A stretch of 64,000 bases of DNA, taken from Spirochaetales bacterium (lineage in GTDB: Bacteria; Spirochaetota; Spirochaetia; Sphaerochaetales; Sphaerochaetaceae). The notes below the pieces were generated by a model. The model ran no database searches. It was not told the DNA's origin and saw only the letters and a program-made list of their open reading frames with translations. Numbering within the stretch: position 1 is the stretch's first letter; each line of letters opens with the position of its first letter. Location: positions 1 through 64,000 of the forward strand of contig DUPO01000133.1 of the NCBI GenBank assembly GCA_012838275.1, written 5' to 3'. Of the stretch, positions 35,267-44,226 are shown in pieces. The position numbers and the translations under genes are program-made.

Positions 35267-35845
35267 ATGTTTAATTTCAAAACTTGTGAGAAGCCGCCAT
35301 GCAATACATATATCTGTGGAGAAGGCCCCTTCTGCTTCCGTCACAGCCCGAACAAAGAGGACCTTTACAAGAGCTGTCTCGCTTCTCTTCTTGGGGATTC
35401 GGATGTGATCGACCTCTCCATAACCGGAGCCGAGTTTGAAAATTTGACGCTTCCCAAAAAGGGGTTTGTCTCATCAAACATGGCATGGTGCACCTTCAGG
35501 GACATCGACTTCTCGGCTTGTACGTTCATAACAAGTTTTTTTGATTTCTGCCTTTTCGAAAACTGCCGTTTCAACGGGATAAACAGCAGGTATTCGATCT
35601 TTTCCGGAAGCAAGATGATAGGATGCGACTTCAGCGGGTCTTCCATCACACACACAAACTTTGTAGGCATAGATACTCTGAACTGCAACTTCGGCGACTG
35701 CGACCTTTATTACTCAAACTTTGGTACCAGTTATCTCCGTGATACCGATTTTATCGATTGCAACCTCAAGAAAGCTGACTTTTCCCACACAAACCAACGC
35801 AGGGTGTCCTTCAGGTACTCCAATTACGAGGAGGCACGCCATTGA
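35267..35845 (+). CDS. Pentapeptide-repeat protein with Cys-rich N-terminus
   Basis: A 192-residue protein. Residues 1-30 hold C7, C12, C17, C23 and H26, a possible small metal site. From about residue 48 onward it has pentapeptide repeats of the A(D/N)LXX type with many F at the fifth position (CDFSG, TNFVG, CNFGD, SNFGT, TDFID, ADFSH), which fold into a right-handed beta helix. Role unknown. No ribosome-binding site is visible; TTGACA at 35233 would start transcription close to the ATG. The downstream MBL gene overlaps its stop codon. Confidence 0.8.
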   Translation: MFNFKTCEKPPCNTYICGEGPFCFRHSPNKEDLYKSCLASLLGDSDVIDLSITGAEFENLTLPKKGFVSSNMAWCTFRDIDFSACTFITSFFDFCLFENCRFNGINSRYSIFSGSKMIGCDFSGSSITHTNFVGIDTLNCNFGDCDLYYSNFGTSYLRDTDFIDCNLKKADFSHTNQRRVSFRYSNYEEARH

Positions 35846-36450
35846 GGATATACCAGCATTTTTCAGTAGTAGGCTTTTGCAACACCTACCTCATAGGATC
35901 AAAAAAAGGCAGTGAGGCCATTCTCATCGATCCGGGGCATGTCGACACCGAACTGATACATTTGATCGAATCCAATGAGTTCAAGCTGAAGCATGTGCTG
36001 CTTACCCATAGGCATAAGACGCATACAGCGGGAATAGGCACCTTGGCAAAGATATACAATCCTACCATCTACGCCTCTTCCTTCGCTTCTTACGAATATC
36101 CAGTCAAACCCATCAGCGACCACCAGGTCCTTACCTTGTCCGGTCTGGAGGTGGAGGTAATCCATGTACCTGGGCATAGTCTCGACAGCCTGGTCTATAA
36201 GATCGACCACGCCCTGTTCACAGGAGATACGCTGATGTGCGGCCGAGTCGGTACAACGACAGGCTATCGTGAGCAGGCACTGTTGCTACAGTCCATCTGG
36301 AAGAGAGTGATGAGCCTTGATGAGAACATTCTCCTCTTTCCCGGGCATGGCACTGCAAGCAAACTGCGCATCGAACGTATGTTCAACCACCAGCTGCTCG
36401 AATTGGGTGCCATAACAAAGGAAAGGCAGAACTGGCGTGAGACTGAGTAA
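35842..36450 (+). CDS. MBL-fold protein, glyoxalase II-like, altered metal motif
   Basis: A 202-residue metallo-beta-lactamase-fold protein. The fold is clear from FCNTYLIGS, ILIDPGHVD, GHSLDSLVY, LFTGDTL and LLFPGHG. The metal motif HxHxDH reads H56-R-H58-K-T60-H61, so the aspartate of the second metal site is threonine. A single-metal or altered enzyme is likely. The TTG start overlaps the stop of the pentapeptide gene (TTGA), so the two are coupled. Substrate unknown. Confidence 0.8.
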   Translation: MRIYQHFSVVGFCNTYLIGSKKGSEAILIDPGHVDTELIHLIESNEFKLKHVLLTHRHKTHTAGIGTLAKIYNPTIYASSFASYEYPVKPISDHQVLTLSGLEVEVIHVPGHSLDSLVYKIDHALFTGDTLMCGRVGTTTGYREQALLLQSIWKRVMSLDENILLFPGHGTASKLRIERMFNHQLLELGAITKERQNWRETE

Positions 36451-36463
36451 GCGATCTCTGGTT

Positions 36464-37420
36464 TCAGGAACGGCGTCCCTGCACATACTGCAGGAACCGG
36501 GCAGGCAAGGGAGAACGGAACGTCATCCGTTCCTGCTTGCTCGGATGGTCGATCTCCAGCTGTAGGGCGTGCAACATCATGGTAGTCCCGTCTTCCTTGC
36601 CATAGATCACATCGCCGATCAGTGGGTGACCCAACGAGGTGAGGTGTACCCGTATCTGATGGGTCCTTCCAGTATGGATGTTTATTCGCACAAGGGCAAA
36701 GCCCTGAAATTGGCGCAGCACCCTATAATGTGTCAGGGCAGTTCTCCCCTCTTCCCCACTACAGGTGACAAAGCGCTTACGGTTGCGGACATCGCGTTTG
36801 ATGTTGTTTTGAATACTCCCTTCAACTCTGGAAAAATTTCCTTTTGCAAGGGCTATGTAAGTCTTGGTTGTCGTATGTGCCTTGAACTGGGCCAGAAGGT
36901 TGCGATGAGCCTCGCACGTGCGTGCGATGACCATAGTGCCGCTGGTATCCTTATCGAGGCGATGCACGATACCAGGCCTTATGAGGGGGGAATCAAGGGT
37001 GGCTTCCTCCAAATCTTCCGAATCACTCTCCTCATCAAGGAAAAGCTTGCTGAAATCCATCCCATATCGGCCTAGAAGGGCGTTCACGACCGTACCTTCA
37101 TGATTTCCCAAAGCGGGATGGACAACCATCCCCTGCTCCTTGTTGATCGCCAGCAGCTCCTCATCCTCATACAGCACATCAAGGGGTATGTCCTCTGCGA
37201 CCAACCCCTCGAATATCTCCTCGGTATAGGTGATAAGGAGAGTATCCCCGGTCTTGACCGACTTGCCCTTTTTTGCAGGTTTGCCGTTCAAGAGGATGAG
37301 TGTATCAGGCTCACCGAGTACAGAACGCCTCAAGCCTTGCAACGCAAGATACGCATCAAGACGCATTTTTTCTTCTAGCTCTTCTACTGTAAATGCAAAC
37401 TTTTGTACTTTGATCGCCAT
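36464..37420 (-). CDS. RluD-family pseudouridine synthase
   Basis: A 318-residue RNA-modifying enzyme. An S4 RNA-binding domain (about 15-75) precedes the catalytic domain, whose motif RPGIVHRLDKDTSGTMVIA carries the catalytic aspartate. HTGRTHQIRVHLTSLGHPLIGD is also typical. The family isomerises uridines of 23S rRNA; which site cannot be told from sequence. The sequence includes a DEESDSEDLEEATLD acidic insertion just before the motif. Its ATG shares a base with the stop of the upstream gene (TAATG). Confidence 0.92.
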   Translation of the reverse strand: MAIKVQKFAFTVEELEEKMRLDAYLALQGLRRSVLGEPDTLILLNGKPAKKGKSVKTGDTLLITYTEEIFEGLVAEDIPLDVLYEDEELLAINKEQGMVVHPALGNHEGTVVNALLGRYGMDFSKLFLDEESDSEDLEEATLDSPLIRPGIVHRLDKDTSGTMVIARTCEAHRNLLAQFKAHTTTKTYIALAKGNFSRVEGSIQNNIKRDVRNRKRFVTCSGEEGRTALTHYRVLRQFQGFALVRINIHTGRTHQIRVHLTSLGHPLIGDVIYGKEDGTTMMLHALQLEIDHPSKQERMTFRSPLPARFLQYVQGRRS

Positions 37421-37758
37421 TACTTCTCCTCCACTTCACCGATAATGTAGTCGGCAACAGAAATCCCCAAAGAGAGACCGCTAGCGATACCACCCTGGAT
37501 GAGGATAGCGGTCAGGGCATCCTTGGCAGGGGGTACCCACCCTGCATTCACTGCAATGGAGTACCCTACAGTGGCAACTGCCATAGTGATGACAAAGGAT
37601 CCGAAAAACAGGATTTCAGCCCTACGTAGCTTATAGGTCCAGAGAGGGAACTCATTCTCCTCATATGGTTCATACGCAGGAAGGCTCGCGCTGCTGAGGG
37701 GAACCAGCGAGAAGCAAAATAGGAGCAACACCAGTACGAACAAAGGTTTTTTCATCAT
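37420..37758 (-). CDS. Small exported or membrane protein, unknown
   Basis: A 112-residue protein. Residues 1-25 look like a signal peptide (MMKKPLFVLVLLLFCFSLVPLSSA) with two further hydrophobic segments (about 50-70 and 82-105). The N-terminal mature part has EPYEENEFPLW. I do not recognise a family. It sits in a tight run between yggS and the RluD-like gene, overlapping both by one to four bases, so it is likely translated with them. Confidence 0.65.
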   Translation of the reverse strand: MMKKPLFVLVLLLFCFSLVPLSSASLPAYEPYEENEFPLWTYKLRRAEILFFGSFVITMAVATVGYSIAVNAGWVPPAKDALTAILIQGGIASGLSLGISVADYIIGEVEEK

Positions 37759-38450
37759 CGGTATAGCCTCTCACCAAACAGTAGAGACCCTACCCTGACC
37801 ATTGTAGCACCCTCTTGTATTGCAAGAGGGAAGTCGGAGCTCATCCCCATGCTCAGGGTTGAAAAATCTAGATTTGGGTAACGATCGGTGCATGTTTGCT
37901 GTAATTCGCGAAGAAGGGCAAAAGCAGAGCGAGTCTCCTTCTCCCCTCCCACAAGCGGACCGATGGTCATCAGTCCTCCTACCCTGAGGCCTTGCATTTC
38001 GCTGATGGCATCGAGGGCGGTGTAAAGCTCATCCTCACTCTCAAAACCGCTTTTGGATGACTCTGCACTGGTGTTGTACTGAAGGAGAATAGGCATCCTG
38101 ATCTCTTGGGCCAAGCATGCGCTGTTGATTCTCTGTGCGAGCTTGAGTGAATCGACACTGTCGATGCTATCCACAAGAGGAAGGATCTTTTTTACCTTGT
38201 TTGACTGCAGATGCCCAATAAGGTGCAGTTTCATGCCCTCAGGCCTATCAAGAGGGAACTTCTCCTCCACCTCCTGGACCCTATTCTCCCCAAACAAGGT
38301 TTGTGAACAACCAAAAAGATCAAGAATCTCCTTATAGGAGTGGGTCTTGCTGACAGCCATCAACGAAACAGATGAAGGAACTCTGCCACTATCCCTAAGA
38401 GACCTCTCGATCATTTCCAGTGTTCTGTCAAGTCGTGCCTGCATGGTCAT
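37755..38450 (-). CDS. YggS-type PLP-binding protein
   Basis: A 231-residue pyridoxal-phosphate carrier protein of the YggS/PROSC family with a single TIM-barrel domain. The PLP lysine is K35 in LMAVSKTHSY, and the phosphate-binding loops appear as LHLIGHLQSNKV and LSMGMSSDFPLAIQEGATMVRVGSLLFG. It controls free PLP levels rather than catalysing a known reaction. Its start overlaps the previous gene by an ATGA. Confidence 0.93.
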   Translation of the reverse strand: MTMQARLDRTLEMIERSLRDSGRVPSSVSLMAVSKTHSYKEILDLFGCSQTLFGENRVQEVEEKFPLDRPEGMKLHLIGHLQSNKVKKILPLVDSIDSVDSLKLAQRINSACLAQEIRMPILLQYNTSAESSKSGFESEDELYTALDAISEMQGLRVGGLMTIGPLVGGEKETRSAFALLRELQQTCTDRYPNLDFSTLSMGMSSDFPLAIQEGATMVRVGSLLFGERLYR

Positions 38451-39235
38451 TTCTTGCTCCTCTGTTGTCTTTTCTTTTCCCGATAGGAGCGGAATTCCAT
38501 CTTCAGCAACTCAAGCTGCAACCGGTCTTCCTCGTTTCTTGCTGTAATGGAGGGGAATGCATTGAGGATGCGTCTTGAGCGTTTATTGAGCTTGAGCCTA
38601 CGTTCTTCAAGTTCATTTTTCAAGCGCTCTTTCAACCTCTCCAGTGCTGGAGTTGTCTTTTGTTTTGCAATGAGGTCAAACCTTACCTCAAGCTCATTGA
38701 CCCTAAGCTTGAATTCAGCAAGCTGTTTCTGGAATGCAGCCATGGTGATTATGCTGCTGGTCGTATCTATTGCGATTATGAAGAGCAAGACGCTGCTCAG
38801 CGGGTTAAGCACCTGGGCAGGTATGCTTGAGACAAGCCTGATCATGTTCGGGTGCAACCAGTAGGTGGCAGCGAGACCCATCAGGCCGAAAAGCGTTGAG
38901 TTGAGCAGACAGACCCTTCCTCGTATGTTAGCAAACTTCTCTGAGTAATCCCAAAGTTGGGTATGAAAGATCTTTTCCATCAAAAAACTGGTCACATATT
39001 CCAAACCGCTAGTCAAAACGAATGCAATAAGGAAAACAACTATGGGATGGGCAGAAAAAAACATCAGGGGAACAACTACCAACAAGCCCCCAAACCCATA
39101 GATGGGAAGATATGGGCCATGAAGGAATCCCCTGTTTACAAATCGCTTCACCGGGATGGAACAGTATATGACTTCACTGACATACCCGATGATCGCGTAT
39201 ATGAAGAAGTAAAGAAAGTACTGATCAAACTGCAT
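38447..39235 (-). CDS. PF06541-family integral membrane protein
   Basis: A 262-residue protein with about five membrane helices in its first 160 residues, including IYAIIGYVSEVIYCS and NRGFLHGPYLPIYGFGGLLVV, both hallmarks of the putative ABC-transporter type IV family (PF06541). A basic, coiled-coil-like C-terminal third (about 165-262; LAEFKLRVNELEVRF, ERLKERLKNELEERRLKL) is cytoplasmic. No ATPase partner adjoins it. The start at 39235 has GGAGG at a 5-nt spacing; the longer frame was trimmed. Confidence 0.82.
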   Translation of the reverse strand: MQFDQYFLYFFIYAIIGYVSEVIYCSIPVKRFVNRGFLHGPYLPIYGFGGLLVVVPLMFFSAHPIVVFLIAFVLTSGLEYVTSFLMEKIFHTQLWDYSEKFANIRGRVCLLNSTLFGLMGLAATYWLHPNMIRLVSSIPAQVLNPLSSVLLFIIAIDTTSSIITMAAFQKQLAEFKLRVNELEVRFDLIAKQKTTPALERLKERLKNELEERRLKLNKRSRRILNAFPSITARNEEDRLQLELLKMEFRSYREKKRQQRSKK

Positions 39236-39274
39236 CATGACCTCCAATGTAGTTTCAACTATACCCAATTGGTC

Positions 39275-40213
39275 CTAGCGGGGCAACACCGGTGATTTCC
39301 TGCCGCCCTTTCTCTGCAGGTGGATAGTATATATCCCGAGGGTGACCAGTGCCAACGAAATGGGATATTTGATATGCATGATGTCCTCACCTAGCAACAG
39401 GGCCGAAAACAGGGTTCCAGCAATGGGGACAATGAAGGTAAAGACACTGACTTTCCCGACAGGGTGGTACTTGAGAAGCTGCGACCAGAGGGTAAATGCC
39501 AGAGCTGATAAAACGGAGAGATAAGCCAAGACTAAAATACCGGAAACAGATACCACAGCAAGTCTCCCTCCGGATCCCAAACCGATGATGATCAAGACAA
39601 GCCCTCCGAGAGTCAGGTTGTAGGCAGTGACGGCCAAGGGTCCGTCACTCTGGGTAATTTTACGGTTGATGACAGAACCAATCGCAAAACAAAGCTGGGA
39701 GACCAGCAACATCCCCTCTCCGTTCAAGGAGAAGCGTATGGTCCCTTCCCCCAGTGTCGAGATGAAGATACCGAAGACACAGACAATGGAGCCGACCACT
39801 TTCTGTGTATTTAGCTTGTCATCCGTAAAGAAAAAGTGAGCCAGCACCACAGCATAACAGGCAGATAGGGAGGAAAAGATGGTAGCAGCCGCACCGGTAG
39901 TGTTGGAAACTCCAATATATGCGAAAAAGTATTGGGCTGTAGTTTGAATGAGGGCGAGGATGATGACCAAATGGTAGTTCTTTTTCTGCATGGTAGGCAT
40001 TTTCCCGGTGGAGATGCGGTGGTACGCAACAAGAAGCAGACCGGAAAGGAAAAATCTGATCCCAGCAAAAAGGATTTTGGAGCTTACACTGCCACCTATG
40101 GCAAACAGTTCGTAACCGACCTTTATCGTAGGGAAAGCAGTCCCCCAGAGCAAGTTGCAGAAAATAGCAATCACTATCGCCATCTTTGGACTTTCAAACA
40201 GGCTGCGTTTCAT
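39275..40213 (-). CDS. EamA/DMT-family transporter
   Basis: A 312-residue membrane protein with ten helices made of two EamA repeats (about 15-145 and 160-300). The first helix carries FCNLLWGTAFPTIKVG, typical of the drug/metabolite transporter superfamily. The substrate cannot be inferred. An AAGGA lies 8 nt before the ATG at 40213, which is preferred over the GTG-side start three codons earlier. It has the opposite job to nothing nearby and looks like an independent gene. Confidence 0.85.
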   Translation of the reverse strand: MKRSLFESPKMAIVIAIFCNLLWGTAFPTIKVGYELFAIGGSVSSKILFAGIRFFLSGLLLVAYHRISTGKMPTMQKKNYHLVIILALIQTTAQYFFAYIGVSNTTGAAATIFSSLSACYAVVLAHFFFTDDKLNTQKVVGSIVCVFGIFISTLGEGTIRFSLNGEGMLLVSQLCFAIGSVINRKITQSDGPLAVTAYNLTLGGLVLIIIGLGSGGRLAVVSVSGILVLAYLSVLSALAFTLWSQLLKYHPVGKVSVFTFIVPIAGTLFSALLLGEDIMHIKYPISLALVTLGIYTIHLQRKGGRKSPVLPR

Positions 40214-40230
40214 AGATACCATCCTTACAT

Positions 40231-40262
40231 AAAAAGCGCACCCGATTAGGATGCGCTTTTTT
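40231..40262 (-). terminator. Terminator of tRNA-Val
   Basis: An AAAAAGCGCA...TGCGCTTTTTT hairpin directly follows the 3' end of the tRNA on the minus strand and ends in a T run. It probably also prevents read-through into the EamA gene. Confidence 0.8.
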
Positions 40263-40333
40263 GACCGGAGAGGGATTTGAACCCCCGACCAATTGCGTGT
40301 AAGGCAACCGCTCTCCCGCTGAGCTATCCGGCC
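40262..40333 (-). tRNA. tRNA-Val (anticodon TAC)
   Basis: A 72-nt cloverleaf on the minus strand. The acceptor stem is GGCCGGA with TCCGGTC, the D arm is GCTC/GAGC, the anticodon stem GTTGC/GCAAT encloses CTTACAC, and the T arm is GGGGG/CCCTC with TTCAAAT. The anticodon TAC reads GTA and other valine codons. The discriminator is A and CCA is not encoded. Confidence 0.95.
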
Positions 40334-40343
40334 GACTTGAAAG

Positions 40344-40373
40344 AAAGTACCATAAAGGCGCTACAGGTGTCAA
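40344..40373 (-). promoter_or_regulatory. Promoter of tRNA-Val
   Basis: TTGACA (40373-40368) and TACTTT (40349-40344) are 18 bp apart on the minus strand. The predicted start lies a few bases ahead of the tRNA. Confidence 0.6.
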
Positions 40374-40447
40374 CTACGAAGTGGATAATAGTGCAACTGT
40401 GTGGAGATTAAGACCTCAACAGCGCCTATCAACAAGCATTGTAGCGA

Positions 40448-40473
40448 CTAACCAACCTGATACAGGTGGTTAG
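40448..40473. terminator. Hairpin downstream of guaB
   Basis: An 11-bp stem with one bulged A (CTAACCA ACCTG / CAGGTGGTTAG) lies about 40 bp past the guaB stop. No U tract follows, so termination is uncertain. Confidence 0.4.
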
Positions 40474-40510
40474 CCGCAAGCAGACAAAACAAGTATTATC
40501 ACACCTCTCA

Positions 40511-42019
40511 TTACTTTCGAGGCATATCATTGGAATCCTTGAGCAGCACATCATGCGCACCGCCCTCGACAATGGAAGTTGATGATACCAAGGTAAGCTT
40601 TGCCTTCTCCTGCAACTCCCTGATGCTCAGGGCTCCGCTATTGCACATTGTCGAACGCATCTTGCTCAGTGTGAGCTGTACGTTGTCACGCAACGCCCCA
40701 GCATACGGGACATAGGAGTCCACTCCCTCTACAAAAGAGAGCTTGCTATCCCCGCCCATATCATAGCGTTGCCAGTTGCGTGCCCTCGCAGACCCTTCAC
40801 CCCAGTACTCCTTCATGTAGGAACCTTTTACGTTCACCTTATCGGTCGGACTTTCGTCAAACCTTGCAAAATAGCGGCCCAACATTAAAAAGTCCGCACC
40901 CATGGCAAGGGCAAGTGTCATGTGGTAATCATGCACAATGCCGCCGTCGGAGCAGATGGGAATATAGGTGCCTGTCCTCTTGTAGTACTCATCCCTGGCC
41001 TTGGCCACTTCGATGACACTTGTTGCCTGCCCCCGGCCTATGCCCTTGGTCTCTCTGGTTATGCAGATCGAGCCACCGCCAATACCAACCTTGATGAAAT
41101 CTGCTCCGCTCTCTGCAAGAAAAAGGAAACCCTCAGCATCGACAACATTTCCCGCTCCCACTTTCACACTGTCCCCATACTCATTGCGGACCCATTGCAG
41201 TGTCTTTCTCTGCCATTCGGTAAACCCTTCAGATGAGTCTATGCAGAACACATCGGCGCCACTGGCAAGGAGAGCTGGAATCCGCTCCTGATAATCACGG
41301 GTATTTATCCCAGCCCCTACCAAATACCGTTTACGACTGTCCAACACTTCATTGGGATGCTCCTTGTGGCTGTCATAGTCCTTACGGAAAACAAAGGAGC
41401 AGAGCCGGTTGTTCTCGTCCACGATCGGAAGGGAGTTGAGCTTGTGTTCCCAGATGATATCATTGGCTTCACTGAGAGTGATCCCCTCCTTTGCATAGAC
41501 CAGACGGGAGAAGGGGGTCATAAAGGATGAGACGGGGGTATCCATGGACATCCTGCTTGGTCTCCAGTCGCGGCTTGTGACCACTCCGACCAAAACCCCA
41601 TGCTCGCTGCCATCGCTGGTGATAGCTATGGTATTGTGGCCGAACTTCTTCTTGAGATGTATCAGATCCTGCAAGGTCTGGTCTTCCCGAAGATTGGAAT
41701 CGCTGGGGACGAATCCCGCCTTGAAGGCTTTCACCCGCGCGACCATCGCGCACTCCTCTTCAATACTCTGAGAGCCGTATATAAAACTTATCCCCCCTTC
41801 GCGCGCCAAGGCCCTCGCCATGGATTCCCCGCTGACCGACTGCATGATGGCACTCGTCATAGGGATGTTCAGGGAAAGGGCACTCTCCTCCCCTTTGGCG
41901 AATTTCACCAGGGGCGTTTTCAGACTGACATTGGAGGGGATAGCGTTTTCATCCGAGTAACCGGGTACCAATAGGTACTCACTGAATGTTCGGGAAGGTT
42001 CTTTAAAAAAATATGCCAT
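40511..42019 (-). CDS. guaB: IMP dehydrogenase
   Basis: A 502-residue enzyme that oxidises IMP to XMP, the first committed step of guanine nucleotide synthesis. The TIM barrel carries the catalytic loop [20 protein letters not shown] with C319. Two CBS domains (about 105-220) are inserted as usual. Within the loop, GGGS replaces the more common GPGS. AAAGGAG precedes the ATG. It is monocistronic, flanked by a hairpin downstream. Confidence 0.95.
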   Translation of the reverse strand: MAYFFKEPSRTFSEYLLVPGYSDENAIPSNVSLKTPLVKFAKGEESALSLNIPMTSAIMQSVSGESMARALAREGGISFIYGSQSIEEECAMVARVKAFKAGFVPSDSNLREDQTLQDLIHLKKKFGHNTIAITSDGSEHGVLVGVVTSRDWRPSRMSMDTPVSSFMTPFSRLVYAKEGITLSEANDIIWEHKLNSLPIVDENNRLCSFVFRKDYDSHKEHPNEVLDSRKRYLVGAGINTRDYQERIPALLASGADVFCIDSSEGFTEWQRKTLQWVRNEYGDSVKVGAGNVVDAEGFLFLAESGADFIKVGIGGGSICITRETKGIGRGQATSVIEVAKARDEYYKRTGTYIPICSDGGIVHDYHMTLALAMGADFLMLGRYFARFDESPTDKVNVKGSYMKEYWGEGSARARNWQRYDMGGDSKLSFVEGVDSYVPYAGALRDNVQLTLSKMRSTMCNSGALSIRELQEKAKLTLVSSTSIVEGGAHDVLLKDSNDMPRK

Positions 42020-42157
42020 ACTAAAAGGTCTCCTTTCAGGTTATGACACCTCATACTGCATCTTTAATAAGTTTTGTGCAAGATTTATGCAACAAAAACC
42101 TTTTGAATTGTTGCACAAATCTCAAACTTACGAGTATTACCCCTCAAATGTGACTAG

Positions 42158-44017
42158 CTAACGACGGCATTCCAATATGCAGTTCTCTTTCGCATCAAGT
42201 TTTAAGACAATTGAATTTTTGTCCGGACTGAATTCCCCACGTTTCTCTCCGAGGAAATCGGTCACTTGAAGCATGTAATTGGGTATGATGAGCTCCTTAG
42301 GCTCCCCATGTTTGTTGATTATGCCCAGCAGTGCAACCTGACTGTCATAACGGGCAAAAACCAGCGAGGTATCATCGGCATACACCACCTTGTGCGCAGA
42401 TGACTTCAGCATCATCCCATACCGTTTGCGGATATCTCCCACAAAGAGATATAAATCATAGAACCTCATGTCCCACTTTGTCCTGTCCCACTGCATGGGA
42501 TAACGGGAATCCTCGACGCTGCCATAGGGACCTTCCAGTCCAATCTCATCACCATAATAGAGGCTTGGCATGCCGGGCAGAAGGTACAACAACATGACAC
42601 TCCCGCTATAGATGGCAAAATCAAACTGGTTCGGTGTTGCGTGAAAACGTGTGGTGTCATGACTGTCGAGCAGGTTCATCTGCATAGGATGCATCTGTGC
42701 GGGTAGACTCGCAAGCTGGCTTTCCAAAGCTTGGGCGAGCTCTACTGCGGTATACGCCCTGGTAGGTTTGGGGTCATGTCCCCACCCTTCCGAGAGGAAC
42801 CTGTCGGTCTCCCCCATCCAGGACCGAAGCGGCCTGCTGCTCCCTAGATAGTTCATCGTTCCATCCCACATGTCACCTTGCAGGAATGGGGCTGAATCAA
42901 CCCAGTTCTCTCCGACCAGATACACCTGCTCATTCTCGGCCTTTACACTCTTGCGCACCTCCCTCCAGACCTCTTCGCACAGCTGGTCATCCCCTCTCCG
43001 TCCCAAGACTGAAGCGACATCGAGGCGCCATCCATCCTGCAGGTAAGGTTCCTTGAGGAATCGTATCAAGGCTGAATCCTCTCCTTTGTAGATCAAAGCC
43101 CTCAGGCGAGAACTGTTGTAGTTCAGTTGGGGAAGCGTCGGGACATCCTCCCAGCAGGCGACTGACCCATCCTCATTGAAATAGTAGAACGATGCCTCTT
43201 CACTGTCACGATCCTGCTGTGCCTTCAAGAGCCAGGGGTGTTCGATCCCTGTATGATTGATGGAAATATCCACCACGATACGAATCCCCTCATCGTGCAG
43301 CTTCCTAGTCAGGGAGATGAAAGCCTCATCACCACCCAACTTCTCGTCAATATGGAAAAAATCACAGCAATCGTAGCGATGGGTCGTCCTTGAGACACCA
43401 ATCGGGTTGAGATAGAGGACGTTCACCCCCAAGGCCTTGAAATGTGGGATGGCATCTTCAATGCCCTTGAGATCGCCATTGAAAAAGTCGAGGCACTTTC
43501 CCTCATCGAACGGCAGGGGTTTCTCTGAGAAATCCATCGTCTGCACTTTTCCACCATCGAAAGTGTACTCACCATCCTTGGCCCCTACAGAGGGGTCGGA
43601 TTCCTTGAACCTGTCGGGGAATATCTGATAGCAGGTGGATGATCCTACCCATGAGACGTCAATGATGTCCGGTTTCAGGAAAAAGCTGTCATACAGCGAA
43701 GGGGGACTCGCACTCACTCCCTTTCGTGAGTAATAGTATGCACGGTCGCATGCAAACAGGACGAAATACCAATACATCGGCTCATCCGGCATCGTTACAG
43801 ATGCTCTATAGAGCAGTCGATCCCCACACTCTGCACCTCTGAGTGGATGCGGATGTTCATTCCCATGATGGAAAACAAACAACGAAGCCGAGAAGAGTTC
43901 ACTCTCCTTACTTATCTGCATGCTGATAAGCACACTCTCTCCTGTTTTGGGATAGAGAGGATCCACATAGGTCTGTGAGACCGAACTGTCCACTGTTTGC
44001 ATCCATTTCCGACTCAT
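42158..44017 (-). CDS. Cytoplasmic GH13 alpha-glucan hydrolase (neopullulanase/maltogenic type)
   Basis: A 619-residue GH13 enzyme. An N-terminal beta domain (about 1-125) of the CBM34 kind precedes the barrel. The four conserved regions are DISINHTG, GWRLDVAS (nucleophile D), VYLVGENW (acid E) and LLDSHDTTRF. No signal peptide is seen, so it acts inside the cell on imported maltodextrins. It is transcribed away from the transporter operon. GGAGG is 5 nt before the ATG at 44017; a start four codons earlier is less likely. Exact specificity is unknown. Confidence 0.9.
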   Translation of the reverse strand: MSRKWMQTVDSSVSQTYVDPLYPKTGESVLISMQISKESELFSASLFVFHHGNEHPHPLRGAECGDRLLYRASVTMPDEPMYWYFVLFACDRAYYYSRKGVSASPPSLYDSFFLKPDIIDVSWVGSSTCYQIFPDRFKESDPSVGAKDGEYTFDGGKVQTMDFSEKPLPFDEGKCLDFFNGDLKGIEDAIPHFKALGVNVLYLNPIGVSRTTHRYDCCDFFHIDEKLGGDEAFISLTRKLHDEGIRIVVDISINHTGIEHPWLLKAQQDRDSEEASFYYFNEDGSVACWEDVPTLPQLNYNSSRLRALIYKGEDSALIRFLKEPYLQDGWRLDVASVLGRRGDDQLCEEVWREVRKSVKAENEQVYLVGENWVDSAPFLQGDMWDGTMNYLGSSRPLRSWMGETDRFLSEGWGHDPKPTRAYTAVELAQALESQLASLPAQMHPMQMNLLDSHDTTRFHATPNQFDFAIYSGSVMLLYLLPGMPSLYYGDEIGLEGPYGSVEDSRYPMQWDRTKWDMRFYDLYLFVGDIRKRYGMMLKSSAHKVVYADDTSLVFARYDSQVALLGIINKHGEPKELIIPNYMLQVTDFLGEKRGEFSPDKNSIVLKLDAKENCILECRR

Positions 44018-44060
44018 GATTGCCTCCAAAACTAGATTTCTTAGATTATCAGGGTAATTT

Positions 44061-44090
44061 TTTATAAAATAACCATTTGTCTATTGTAAA
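44061..44090 (-). promoter_or_regulatory. Divergent promoter of the GH13 gene
   Basis: On the minus strand, TTTACA (44090-44085) and TATAAA (44066-44061) have an 18-bp spacer. It lies back to back with the transporter promoter. Confidence 0.55.
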
Positions 44091-44099
44091 AAATAAAGG

Positions 44100-44128
44100 T
44101 TGACTGGTTTAGAAAACCGGTTTAATAT
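44100..44128 (+). promoter_or_regulatory. Transporter-operon promoter with operator in the spacer
   Basis: TTGACT (44100-44105) and TAATAT (44123-44128) have a 17-bp spacer. The perfect palindrome AAACCGGTTT (44114-44123) fills the spacer's end and touches the -10. LacI-family proteins favour operators with such a central CG, so the LacI-type protein encoded at 49367 is the likely binder. Confidence 0.7.
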
Positions 44129-44226
44129 TAAGTATATACCAACCTTGGTTTGCTTTTCAAGGAAAATCCAAGCTGGTAGTAAACATTGTTCAAAGCTTTA
44201 GAAATCACAAAGCAAAAGGAGAAAAC

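Noticed and set aside
40448-40473. Rho-independent terminator of guaB
   Set aside because: Kept only as a low-confidence hairpin because no U tract follows the stem.
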